The notes beneath the pieces are model-generated. The model did no database searches and was not told the origin of the DNA. It saw only the letters and a program-made list of their open reading frames with translations. 64,000 nucleotides of DNA, from assembly GCA_029851415.1 (NCBI GenBank), contig CM056742.1, forward strand, positions 155,997,121 through 156,061,120, given 5' to 3'. The stretch's first letter is position 1. Every line of letters begins with the position of its first letter. This stretch comes from Eretmocerus hayati. Lineage: Eukaryota > Arthropoda > Insecta > Hymenoptera > Aphelinidae. The translations under genes were made by a program, and so were the position numbers. Shown here one piece after another: positions 26,601 through 39,600 of this stretch.

Positions 26601-28734
26601 CATGGTGTGTTTTTTCCCTGGCTAATGGTATAGTATTCGTTATAGTGGTTGTGAGAGTTCATCGACCTTTCCCGATTGTTTTCACACTTATTACTGTGAA
26701 TTCTTGTTCTGCTGCAAGCTCGGCCAACTTTATATTTTTTTGATTCATCATTGGTGACTTGATGCATATACCTATCATGAAATAAACAATTTTGATCAAG
26801 GATTCAAGCTTCAAACTGATTTATGGGACAAGATTCAATTTTTATTCCTATAGGTTTGCACAAAATCTGATTGGATCGAGTTACTTGCTCAAACATCTTT
26901 CGTATGGAGCCTTTGATATCATTTTATTGCAAGATGGAGTTGGACAAAGAATGATTCAACACTGTTGGTATTTTGCAAAGGGATACTTTATTTTCAGTTC
27001 CTGCGTATAATCGAATGTTTGAGCAGGAGCAGCCGACTAAAATTTTGATCTCTCATGTAGCAAATTTTCGACGCTCCTAAAAACTCGAATATCTTGTTGT
27101 AACGACACGATTCAATTTTGCGGCATATATTCTGCTCAAAATTTCAATACCCTTCAATCTGCAAGGAAGTTTTTGGACTGTTCTGAGGCGGGCAAGGCGA
27201 TAGAATTTCTTTGTTGACAATAAAATTTTCATCTTCATCCAAGAGTAATTACACCGGGGTTTTATGCGCTATATCATTTCATGTCTCTTGTGTGTAGCTA
27301 ATTTGATCAAAATTCAATTCAACAGAATTTATATCGTGATTATTGAAGGACTTTCAGTCGACTGCGCGCTCTTCTTTTTGCAAAGTCATGCAGATTTTCT
27401 ATTAAGAATATACTCGGTTTTGTGCTCAAGAGGGTTAAGCCGACGTGAACGCTCACACTTATACAAAAAAACTGCGTGGTTTGTCTAAATTCTCAGGCCA
27501 GCACTATGATATTCTATGAAATAATTGATTAAGCTTTGATAAGTCTGGCTAAAAATATACTCAAATTCAGTAGAAACAAGATTTTGATCCTCAGAAAGTA
27601 CGTCGATGACTCGACTCGTTTCAATCTCTGCCTATCGATCCGTCAATCTTATCCTATAGAGATAAGACTGTTAGTCCAGACAATTCGTAAACTGTGCTGA
27701 TAATCTTATTGATTTTTCCCCCTCGCTTTTCTCATGTGTTAGCCTCGTGGGAAAACCCATCAAGAGGATCAAGAAAAATGATGATACCTATAGATGTTGA
27801 TGATTATTAAAATTGAATAAAGTCTTCGGTGGACTAGAGGTTTGGCTCTTAATATTTGAAAACAAATGGCTAGAGTTACTATTGGACCTGCAAAGTAAAA
27901 TAATGATCCTCAAAACTGTAGAGATTCGAAGGATTGCAAAGTAAATGTAAGAGGTTGGTGAGTTACATTTCAAGCATAACGGGTTCTCACAAACTCCTCA
28001 GCTGATTGAAAACGTTTTCCATCACGTATGAATCGAAATTAAAATTTGAGCTTACGCAAGCTCTAGAATGAAACCACGCTGTGGATGTGAGTAACGTAAT
28101 TCAAATGATATGCACCCATTCAATTAATGTCCCCTGACTCGTTAATTTAAAAAGTATGAATTTACCAACACGTATAATAACCCTCATATATAACTTATCA
28201 TCAATCACTTCGAGTTTGCAATTGATGCGCGTGAAATATAAGTAAAGCGTGATACTTGTAGTGTTACAAAATAATTCTTCAACTTCTTCTAAATTCCCAT
28301 CCAGAGCTTGCGGATCATTCCAAGGACTGGACCTTATTTTCCTCACTCTTTTACTGGCTACTTCCACTTTTGCTTCTTCCTGGTGCGCGCATCGACCCTC
28401 CGGTAAAAGCCCCAAAGAGCCCACGCACGCGTACTGCAATCGTTGCACGCCCATCAGATTTCACTCGCAGCAGCCACAGGATTCTCGAGCTTTCGGATAG
28501 GTATACCTCCTCCGACCTTTTCTCAATGGTGCTTCCTCGTCATTCAATGCTCGAGTCTTGATGGCTATACTCAGCTTTTATATTCTACCTGAGCAGACTC
28601 CAAGATTTGCTCTTTTAGACCCTTGTAGACTATTGGACTCTTTGGCATTGGTGTAGCTGGTGTGACGATTATTGGCTCGAGAGCGTCCTCAAGTGCAGTA
28701 TTAAGGCGATGCGGTCACCAAGCAAGCTGAAAAT
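23614..28734. other. Gene-free stretch
   Basis: No supportable gene. GC-richer patches at 24.36-24.78, 25.92-26.35 and 28.28-28.56 kb carry overlapping short frames on both strands without recognisable domains. One TGCAAGCTC motif is at 26713. The patches could be regulatory or contain non-coding exons. Confidence 0.5.
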
Positions 28735-29033
28735 CATTCCCATCTTTCTCCGATTCTGTTGCGATTTGGGCTAAACGACGAGTGCCCTAGTATATTTCCG
28801 TACTGAGCACGTTAGCCTATTTTGGGCACTAGGACAGACATGCCCTCCAGTGCTCAAAATGGGCTTGCAAGCGAAGTGCGGATATATTTTTTCCCTACGA
28901 GAACCCTAAAATCCTATTTAAACGCGGCATATTTAGGTTAAAGTAATGAAAAAATATTTGTTATCATCTAACTTAGATTCGTCCACTCGTTGTTGAGCCC
29001 AAATTGCAATAGAATCAGAGAAAGTTGGGAATG
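28735..29033. mobile_element. MITE-like inverted-repeat element (50 bp arms)
   Basis: The arm at 28735-28784 (beginning CATTCCCATCTTTCTCCGAT) is complementary, with a few mismatches, to 28984-29033. The internal part includes the dispersed repeat at 28788-28946. There is no coding capacity. The target duplication is unclear. Confidence 0.65.
28788..28946 (+). repeat. Dispersed repeat, copy 1 (inside the 28.7 kb element)
   Basis: This shares ordered blocks with 59773-59912: TAGTATATT, GCTCAA followed by GCTTGCAAGC, GAGAACCCTAAAA, and CATTTAGG/CATTTGG. The spacing is similar and the orientation the same, with substantial divergence. It is probably an old interspersed element. Confidence 0.6.
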
Positions 29034-29081
29034 ACAATGTGCGTTATAAATTAGGAGGATCCCACGGCCGAGTTATTTGCA

Positions 29082-29121
29082 CTTTTCTCCGATTCTCTTG
29101 TGATTTGGGCTAAGCGACCGA
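29082..29121 (+). repeat. Isolated third arm of the 28.7 kb inverted-repeat element
   Basis: CTTTTCTCCGATTCTCTTGT and the following GATTTGGGCTAAGCGAC closely match the left arm at 28745-28780 in the same orientation, but no partner arm follows. It may be a fragment of another insertion or a local duplication. Confidence 0.6.
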
Positions 29122-29325
29122 TTGAGGAATTCAAGTTGGACAGAAACAAGTATTCGAAAACTCGTCTCACACTTTGAATCATCAAACTTTTTATGGCAGG
29201 TGTATTTTCAAAGTCCATGGTCACGGTGCGCGGTGTGGTTTGAGGAAAGGTTTGCTTAACATTGATGAATACAAAAATGCAAGACTATGAATCAGTTGAA
29301 CTTCATTGATTTCAAAACAAACTGA

Positions 29326-29653
29326 CAAGGGGAGTTTGGAGGGTCTGGGTCACCGAATCTCACCAAATTCTTTTCACGGTTTCTTATCACCTAGGATATC
29401 AAGAATCCAGAGTAACTCCGTGAAATGGGCCTCCTCTTCAGAGCTACAAGCAATAACGTTAGCATTGCCAGTATATCTACATAACTCACCTTTTAACACG
29501 GGCCTATATAGGCAATGCTAATCTCATAGGCTGTAGCTTTGAACGGGAGGCCCATTCGACGAAGTTACTCCGGATTCTTCATATTCTAGGTGGTACGAGA
29601 CAGTGGAAAAAATTTGGTGAGATTTGGGGACTCGGACCCTCCGGACTCCCTTT
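29326..29653. mobile_element. Fold-back element, family with conserved GGGCCTCC and TTAGCAT blocks, copy 1
   Basis: The two halves are imperfect inverted copies from about AAGGGGAGTTTGGAGGGTC on the left to its mirror GACCCTCCGGACTCCCTTT on the right, each about 150 bp. Internal landmarks are ATGGGCCTCC...GTTAGCATTGCC on the left and GGCAATGCTAA...GGGAGGCCCAT on the right. The element at 61896-62216 has the same architecture and landmarks. It is non-coding. Confidence 0.7.
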
Positions 29654-32600
29654 GCGAGTACAAATTTTGACAAAAACCGGGCAGTGTTTTTTTTTTATTC
29701 AGAATTTCAGCGTTGATTATGTTGATCGTCTTACAAAATTATTGTAAAGATGAATTTTCCAATAGTGGAACAATTTACTACTCTGGCCACAGATAGAAAA
29801 ATATTTTGAAACATCCTCAACTCAACGAGCGTTGTACACATCACAAAAGCTCATAGAGAGCTTTCAGATCTGGTTTTTGTGTTCACTCTTGCTGTTATAA
29901 TATAATAAGACGAATTCATTCCACTTCTCTTTAGTACAATGCACAAGTATGTAATACTTGCATGGGTGGTACATGCACTGCATTCTAGCAGTATGCCATT
30001 CTCTGTGCACAAGACAAGACTATTAGGTACGTCGTGGATGACCGCAACGCTATATAGACTCGTTGTCGTCGTCGACGGACTTGACGGCCTCTTGATGCTC
30101 CCCTTGCTTACATATATACTGTTAAATACATTACGGTTCAATGTAGCTCTCTCTAATCGGATCCACGCGGCTGGTCGAATTTGGTGAGAAACGGGGCCAA
30201 ACTTCTCGCCTTGGGATCCGACTGTCTGTATGTACATTTATGCTTGGATGAATCTGTCCAAATTTAGGAATTGTGGTCTGACCAAATCTTGTGATCGTCG
30301 AGATCGATGGGTTCCGTGAAAAGATATTTTCTACTCGGTTATTATTCGTCAGAATAATCCCAGTAGTGCCTAAAGCTTTTTCTTGATTCAATAAATTCGT
30401 GATACGTTTTAATTAAACTAAAATTTCGTCCGCCCAAATTCATTTTTTGATGAAAAATAGGCCCAAGAATGAAAAACTGTGTTGCTAATCGTTATAAAAA
30501 TCTTAAATTCCTTCGATGATCATCAAAATAATCATATGGTATTGAAATTAATAGTCATTATAAGCTGTCTGTATCGTGCCACAATTAGACGAAAAATTTT
30601 GTTTCAATGGCTCAGTACACACTGAAATGTAGTCTTTTTCTCGAAACTTTCTGTCGACGATAGAGATCGATATAATTTTCTTTCGCCAAGTTACTTTGAC
30701 GCGAAGAATTTTCTCAGAAAGATCGACCAAATAAATCACGCGTGACAATGCGCATCTTTCGAGTAAGAAAAATCTGACTAGCTCTAGTGGGATCCATGAT
30801 TATTTCACACAATACTAATATTATGCCATTGTGAGGACACAGTGAAAGTCTAATACCATTTTTCAAGCTCACGAACTTGTTTAGTAAAAATTCAAAGGAG
30901 CTCAATCATGGAATTCATCACAATCGTCGAATGCACACAATAACGCGCAATGAATCGGGTTTAAAAAAATCACACCTGCGCGAGCTTAAAACGCTGATTA
31001 CACTCAACACAGAAGCGCCACATCACACAAGAGACATCCAACTGTGTACAAACACGCGGTTTCGATGATAAAGTCTCTCGATAAGATACGCTCAAGAATT
31101 TTTTCCTCTTCACATCATTTTTATATTGCGCACAATCTCTGATGGCGTCGCCAAATTTTTCCTCCTTGCGAATGGTCACTTTTTTGGATCTTCAATTGCG
31201 CATGCTGCGTTCTGTATAACTTGGGTAGATTCTTTGATATTCATAAACCAAAATTTAATCAACTTATGACTCTGATATACTTTGAAAAAGTGCTCAATTT
31301 TTTAATTTTCCACACAGTGGCTTCTGACCACTTCACGTGATAACCAGCATTCGTAAGCTTTATCAAGCGTGGACTTACATACGAATTTTGACACGCTGCA
31401 TAAAATGATGTATAGTTCAACAAAAAAAGTATGTAAAGTCGAATGATAATACTCCCTACTCAACGTAGTATTGCCATGAAAGAGCTCAGAAACAGAACTA
31501 TTATCATCAGCGTTTGTAAATAAACAATCCAAAATGTATTCGATGATATAGTCAAATCTGTATTTCTAGAATCATATCGATTACTGCCGCTACATTTTAC
31601 CGACTAAAAAAGTTCGCAAAATTACTATTGGAAGTTATTGACCAGTATGAAAACCAACTCTTTAAAAAAATCTAGATGGTAACAGAAATTCTTGACGGTC
31701 CAAACGCCATTGTACACACCAGCGATTCAACTTGGCTATGAGCGATCAAAATGTAAAAATTCCAAGTCAACGATCGTTGAATCGTGAAAGCCGTATAATT
31801 GCGCTATTGCGTTTACCTACGAGGAATTCAAAGCAGTCGATCGCGCATTCCTTTCCTATAACAATTCTAAAAGCAATCCGCGCACGCGCAATAATACTAT
31901 AAAAATCACCCACGCTATAAATCAGTCCGATTATAGGAGTGGTCTATCCATCTAACAAATCGGATAGCGACACACTATAATTGAATTCACATTGAATCGA
32001 TGTGTGTCGTAGTTTGATAAGCATATCAGAGAAGTAGATTATCAGAATAATTATAACCTGCAGTATGAAAATCGTGTGTAAGTGAATGATTTGATTAAAT
32101 ACGCAAAAAAACCACCTGAATTCGAAAATATATGAGTACTTTCGGCTGTTGCATCACAGAAAATTTTATGCGTATTGACTGAAGATTTCGATGTATGACC
32201 TTGATTCTGTCTCGATGTGATAAGAATTTACCAGTTTGTGTGTATATTGCAAATTTACGAAGAGAGAATTTTGACGCGGGAGATGGTATTTGTATTTGTC
32301 AAGCAATTATGGAAGATGCTGGTAAAATTTATGAAGTTGAATGATGCCAACGAGTTTTCAGTATACTTATAGATACACCTCTTCAAGTTTAGAGATAGTC
32401 CCATGCAGAAGTTTGTTCATTGATTTTTTTTTTATACTCGCGGTAGTTTTGAATTAAACATATCGTATTATAGAGACATAAATTAATTGAGCCATGATTG
32501 AGAGAGCTTATCTTTGATTGAAGGAGAAAATGTTATGCAAGCGTCATTCTTAATTCTTCCCGATTAGCATGTTGACGTTAGCTTATTGATTTATGTACAA

Positions 32601-35600
32601 AGATGAAGGAGAAAGTTTTTATTCATTATGAGTTTATTCACTGCATCTCATGTATGTCATTTTTTGGCAGATGCTGGTTGGAGTTTCTTTCTTTGTAAAC
32701 ATTGTGGCAATATTTGTATTTGGAGTTGAAGTAAATTATCATGAGAATATTTAATCTTGTCGAAAGCGAAATTTAGGGTTGAAATCCTTTTAAGATGGAA
32801 TAATTTAGATCTTCGATTTTAGAATTCACACAAATGTTTCAATTGATGACACATGCAAAGAATAAAAATATCCAATTCAGAGCAACAATGTCTACTCGGT
32901 ACAGTACACAAGTGTGAAAAAATTAAAAGACTTTCCCAAGACCAGAAAAAGCTTTTCTGGAGATAGATGAATTTTTGTTAAGCCTGAACCTCTTGTAGGG
33001 ATGATCAGCACTCTCAATAATCGTTTTACCCTAGAACTTTCTGGTTTCTTACTGTCTGTGTAATTTTGCCACAGCCAAGAAAGGATTTTGTGTTAAATGA
33101 GCGAATAAGGGGTTTATCTGAATGCAGTAAGAGAGATGAATTATGAAACAACGCTCGATCGATATTGAACCAAGTGACTCTTTCCAATGCAAGTAGAAGT
33201 CGGTGACGGTGAAGTAGTAAGTATAGCGATTAAAGTAAGCTAGATTTGACTTTGCAAATTAACGAATTCCTCAGTACCTTTACTCAAGGGTAAAAAAAGC
33301 CTCACCGAAATTGCAGATTCACTTCTGCGCTTGACGGTATCCGTATTGCTTAGCCAGCACGAATGGTAACCTCAAAATATCTGTCGATTCGAATTTCAAC
33401 AAACTGCCATTTGACTCACTCTGCATAAATTGCCTTATCCACAAAATTCTCGTCGAGCTTCGAATTTTGCAAGCTCTAAATGATATTCTTTGCGTACAGT
33501 CATCGCACACACATACAAAATTTCCTCATTCTTATAGTTATCATGCACAGTCCGATAAAAATATAAGAAGTAAATTTATGCAGTTCATTTCATCTCATAA
33601 TAGGCCCATGGTATATTATAATGGTTATTGACCCTTGTCACGTTTTAATCCGGAAACGCGACGTTTACTTATGGCACTGACAATGAATAGGCTGCATATA
33701 AGTAATGCAAAATTGCAAGTGCATTACTTTTTATTTCACGTGTGCCATTCTATACATCGTCAGAGTTGGTCATAAGAGTTGATGTTGCTCTGCGATGCTT
33801 AATTCTTGCTCATTCTTTTGCTTAAACATTGCACATTGAATATATAGGTATGATAGCAAGGTTGAAGAGTGATCAAGCGGTCATCGTGCGACAAAAATGA
33901 GATCGATGCACCCACGCTTCGCTCGGTGATTGCTGTGAAATATGCTTGGTGAGTGGTTTGTGACAAAATCAACGATGACTCGATTTGAGACTCTCGGCTT
34001 CTGAGATACCTTCGATTTTTGTATCTTGTTGTTTGCAGATTCAACGATGCAAATTTTTAATGTCAGTGATTGAGAGCCTCTATTACTGTAAAGATGTGAA
34101 CTTGATGGTAGGCTGTTTTGGGGAGTAAGGGGTATGCACCGAACTTTGGATGATAATGAGAGTTTGCGTTTCCAGTATTTCGAGACGTATGAATGTAGAA
34201 AATCATTGTTGTATCAATGATCTTCTTGAAAAACTGGAATTTCCAGAGAGATCAGATATCAATTCCACAAATTATCTTAGAATGTCCATTGGTTATCACT
34301 CAGTTACTTTCAAAGCTGACCTTGAGGACTATATCGTCCTCAAGGATACCACTATGCACAAATTTCAAGATGAAGATACTAAATTTTTCAATTGATGTCA
34401 GGTCGGGAACCTTGCAAAGTACTCAAAAAGCCATACATTTTCCACTTTTACTGAATTATGTTTTCTGATGAAAATTTCAAGAAATTCCAAAAGCCAATTG
34501 CTTCACGATTCTCAGCTCCAGAAAGTCCCATATATCAAGGAACATGAAAACTTAGAATTTTGACATTGCCTAACACGATCTATAAGATGATACGAATTCT
34601 CATGCAAACGTGTTGTCAAGGGACACAGCTGGAAATTCAATTCACAGATAGCATGAAAAGAGGGAAAGAAAAAACAACTGCACCTTGGATTTTTTTCTCA
34701 GATTGTTTTGAGTGCCTTGGATCAGATCTAATCGATCGCTGACAGTAGGAATCGGCATCAAATTCAAACAGGCCCACGATAGACAATGCAAAAAAAGCCG
34801 ACAGAGAGGCTGGAATATACACCATTGGTCGATGAATTCTCAACTCTCACATACTTTCGAAAAAAAGGCTCACGGATAGCTCACTCTCGCTTATCAAAAA
34901 TCCAACCAAAAAAAAACGAAACGAAAAAAGATAATCACAGCAACTCGTTCTGTCGATCAGACATCAATCCTTGAAATCATGTATAGGTACATACATAAAT
35001 TGTCCGAGTGGAATCGTGAAAAAATATTCCACTCTCAAAGCTGCTTTGCATTTCGATGCGAGCTATGGAATATTCGCGATCGTGACGACACGATGACGAC
35101 GACGACGGCGACCACGATCGAGCCACGCATTATAGAAATGCTACAATATGATGTGCTATATAGTCACGAGCTCAGTTCAAGCTAGTGTGTGTGTGGTTAT
35201 TCGTTTATAGCAAGGAAAAGGAACTTTCCGTGCGAGTTGCACTATACAGGTTATTAGTTATAAAATGCATGCGTGAACAAGTGGGCTGACCGATACATGA
35301 TGACGATCGGTGCCTCGATCGGTGCAAAAATTGTATGCATGCGTTATAATTGAACGTTGGAATTCGACGTTCGAAATGTTGGAATTTTCATTCGTCTCAA
35401 GTTTTTGGAAACTATATCATTATCAGTTAGCATGTTGTCTTGTAATGATTTTAGAATTGACCGATTGGTGTCTTATTTTATCTCACGTCAGACAACGATT
35501 AAAAACAAGGATGTAATTTATGAATGGCCCCTAAAGCGCAGAGTTCCAGCAATCTTTTTAGGCTTTAGGAAATTTTTTAACCGTTAGCAGATTGGTGAAG

Positions 35601-36309
35601 CATTTGTAACTTCTGACTGTGAAGTACAACCAACCGGGTAACAATCCTAAAATAATATAGCAAAACAGTTGACAAGAGCACTTTAAGGAAGTATGACGGG
35701 CAGAGCACGGTGACTGAAGGAAGTACTTATCGAGCGAAGAAACAGTCCACCGTGGCGAAGTTTTTCAGCTCGTCACGGAGATGTCGGTAAGTATAGGTAT
35801 TGTGGCTTGTCACGAAAACTTCCTTCTGTATAAAGACAGTGAACGCAAAGAGCTCAAACCGTTACGAGTCATCATTGTCAGCGGTGGTCGCGTAATTTGA
35901 GAGTCGGCTCGATTACGAATTGAATTTCCTGACAAACGAGTTTTCTAGCATAGGTATGTACATAACTCGCTCGACTCTCGTATAACCACTATGCATCACA
36001 ATCGACAAACTAGTCTTTTTCTATGCAGAATATGCGATACAATACAATAGATAGCCAATTCCTGCTTTCGAGTAAAAAGAAAAAAATTGTATTCCCTGTT
36101 CATTGTCTGATATGGTATTATTTTTCAGTTTGGGAGTTTATTCCTGCTCCTGTAGTTGTTCAATTTTTATCACTCATGTACGGCATAAAGGATAGTATTT
36201 CAAATCTCCGCAAGATATTATAGCGAGAATCTTACACATAAAAGTTGCGAAGACTTCAATTTGATTGTTAATAAAACATTCCCTATTCGGTCATACGTGA
36301 TAACCTGAT
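29654..36309. other. Gene-free stretch
   Basis: No convincing gene. It contains a perfect hairpin at 34320-34345, a TGCAAGCTC motif at 33468, and a possible small exon ending ATGTCG|GTAAGTATAG near 35800 (see findings). The rest is AT-rich with short frames only. Confidence 0.5.
34320..34345. repeat. Perfect 10 bp inverted repeat
   Basis: CCTTGAGGAC and GTCCTCAAGG flank a 6-base loop. It is a stable hairpin in DNA or RNA, with no associated gene or poly-T that would suggest a role. Confidence 0.75.
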
Positions 36310-36659
36310 GGGGTCAGATTGACCCCAGACAGAAAAGTTGCTGTTTTTCGGAGTAATTTCCAATGTTTTACCTGTAGAATTTTTCAAATGTACTTCAGGG
36401 TCCTAAAAATACTGCACTTCGTCATTGAGACCTTGATAATGGACCGAAAAATATTGAAAAATTATTCCCCGAGAGAAATTTTTCAATCAAAATTCGCAGG
36501 TTTTTGCATCAGGATAATCCCAGTTCGACTTCCGTATGACGAGAGCGATTTCTATACTGAGAAACTGACGGTGCGTGGCAACCACCGCATTTAAACCAAC
36601 CATTCGATATTTTGGCATCATAAAAAAAGTTGAAAATTGGTCTGGGGTCAGTTTGACCC
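36310..36659. mobile_element. Putative MITE bounded by GGGGTCA-TGACCCC palindromes
   Basis: GGGGTCAGATTGACCCCAGAC begins at 36310, and an inverted partner (GTCTGGGGTCAGTTTGACCC) ends at 36659. Each terminus is itself palindromic. The interior is AT-rich; the frame 36319-36594 has no recognisable domain. A half-site GGGGTCAGATTGATC occurs alone at about 45640. No clear target duplication was found, so the superfamily is left open. Confidence 0.55.
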
Positions 36660-39600
36660 GGTGTAAAAACTACGGCTTCGTCGTCTAGAATATTTCCAGT
36701 AAAAAAGTTTTTCTGACACTAATTTTTCAAAAAACCCAGCAATAGCATCCACAGACATACGATTGACGAACTTATACGTTTACACTGTATTTCAAGAAAT
36801 TGAAAAAAGAGCCAAATATGGAACACAGCGAGAATGATGCTTCGACACACTAAATTGTTCTAAAATAATTTGAAACACCAATGCAGTGCAATATAAGCTC
36901 ATGTGTATAAGCCAGTGACGTTTGACGTAAACGGGCCATGGCAACAATACAAACGCAAAACACTTGCATGTGAGCAAAGCTTAAAGCTCGATAATAAGCA
37001 CTACAAAATCGTTTTCTGTTGCACTGCTATGCAAGTCGTCATCATCGTCGTTGTCGGTGGTAAATTATTCGCGAACCGATCGTTCGTTACACAAGCGAGA
37101 GCCCGCGTGATATCGAATTCACATGTTTAGTGTACGTATGCATGTACATGCGCTCGTGCAATTTACTTGGCTAACACCAATAAGTATTGCTGCCGACTTG
37201 CGACTTGCGAGCTTATCGTACGCCGGCGTGTGTGTGTGTGTGTGTAACAAATGTCGAAACGATGCGTGATAGGAGAGACAAGGTCAGGTCGGATCACCTG
37301 CCACCAACGTAAAAGAGTCTATACATGCAATATTTGACTTTTGATGATAGCGTGCTTTTGATCGATTTGGTGGATTTTTGGCGGAAAAAGTCGATCTGAA
37401 TTAACGATAGGCCAGGTTGATGGAACATGCACGATGATTTTCGTGATTTGCTGAGGCTGACGGCTGGACGGCTTGAGAGAATCTCCAATTTTTTTTTTTG
37501 CTTGAAAGATTATTGAAGATGGTAAGATTAGGAAATACACTCCTATATTGATCAAAAGTCGGCCGATTTCCTTATGGTATGGCCAAAAAATATTCTATCT
37601 CTTCATCGTGGTGGTAGCTCTGAGTAATGGTCATCGTCGTAGTTGAGCACTTGATCCAGATGAATAATTCATACCTGGCAACGTGTATACGTCAGAGTAC
37701 ACACACATACAAGCTTACGATATACCAAAGCTCGCATATCCGGACACAAGATTGTGAATTATTTGACGAGTTGCCCAGAGACAGAGGCTCGAGAGCAAAC
37801 AAGTCCAAGAATATCATCTCGTTTGTATTAGTACAACACTGATGTAGATGTACATCAGGCTAAGATTGCAAAAGCTTGCTGTTTACGCGGCCGTGAACTT
37901 ATTTGTGAAAGGCCAAACGCTGAGTAAAGTTTACCCGAAAGTGAGTAAATTTCACAGGAAGAGGCTAGAATGGCTTGTCACTTTGGGAGATTGCTTGTTG
38001 TATCCGGAAGTGACAATGAGTATGGTAGGATCGATAGATACGGGGTTATGACTGGCAAAAGCGAGCAGGTTGGATTTAGATATGAAGTGGGCGAGTGGAA
38101 AGTGATGTATTTTGGGGAAATTTCATGAACTTAGATGATTAATTTTACTCTGCATGAGTCATTTGGAGTGGATTGTGTTCATAAAACAAATTATATTTGC
38201 CCCAGTAAACATCATTCATAGGTGAAATTCAAAATTTTTAAGGAGACCATTCCTGGCTTTGCAACAGGTTATGTATGACTACAAATAAGTTCCATTCAAA
38301 TTTGCAACTTGAAAAACGATGGACAATAAGCGACTGTGATTCTCCAACAAACTGTCAGGATCATATTGAGCACCCCCTTAATGAACAAAACCTCGAAAAA
38401 GTTGCTATAACCCCTTATACACACTGATATTTCCATACAAACTATCAAATCCGGAAATAGATTCAAATATCAATCACCTACACTTTGACTTTGTGTGATA
38501 AGCTGGTGCATGCATCATTCAAGCAGGCCGATGCACAAATGCAAATCGAAACCAACGTGAATAGATCACATCGACGAAGATAGAGAGCAAAAGTAGAATA
38601 GATCCAAGATTCTCGCATGGCTCTATTTCTGAACTGGGCCATCACCAGAAAAGTACATTAGAGCCAAGAGGTGGCAAGCTTTCGAGAAAGAGCTCGAGCC
38701 AAATGCAAGTATGTGTATGCAAAGTCGATCGATAGTAACGAGAGTCGGGAGAATGACGCGACGGCACATTAGGTATCCCGAGAATTAATGGGGTTGCAAG
38801 TTGATATCAGATAAGAACCGGAAAAATGACCCGATATGCTAGTATTTATACTTATGAGGATATCGTTCTTTGCTTCGGAATATATTATGCCTATTTCGAG
38901 ATTATTTCATTATTAATATTTATTTAAAATAAAATTCCATTTTTGATCGTGCAAAAATATGTTGCATTCAAATCTTCAAACGAATCAAATGAGAATTTGA
39001 ATTTGAAATGCGTTGTCTAGACAACGCTGGACTGTTCTTACTTGGCAAAGATACAAGAATTGCTTTCATTTTTTTACGAATTACAAAATCGAAGGTACAT
39101 CGTTCACATTTTCGCTACATCATATTGTCAGTTATCGTTCAATTGACAAAATATTCGTTCTTTGCGAGTCTCATCATTGTAAGATGGTGAACAGTAGATT
39201 TATGCTGTCGACATTTTGAGTCAAACAGAGAGTGCCAGTGAATCAAGCAATTTTCATGGAATAATTTAACAAGATTTTGAGATGAGTCCTTCAAAAGTAT
39301 TCTTATCTACAGTCAATTATTTATCATTCAACGAAACCGACTATTTTCTCATATTTTGCGGAGTGTGGTTGAATGGGATATGAAAGATATAATGAATTTG
39401 ACAATCGTGTCCAGCTCTAAAAATCATCTGCGTTCTGAATTCATTGATGAAATCAACAATTTCTGTGATTCATGAAAATGTTCATATGACGATTGGATCA
39501 AACATGCTCTTGCATCAACGGAATAGGGCTTTTGTTTTTCTTTTTTTTCTTCTTCCTACAGACGTAGCCGGTCACTCGAATACGAAATCAAAATCCGTGG

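Noticed and set aside
28101..28500. Overlapping frames on both strands (117 and 83 codons), one with a signal-peptide-like segment
   Set aside because: Both strands look equally coding in a GC-richer patch, no domain is recognised and no convincing splice sites frame either one. Transcript data would be needed.
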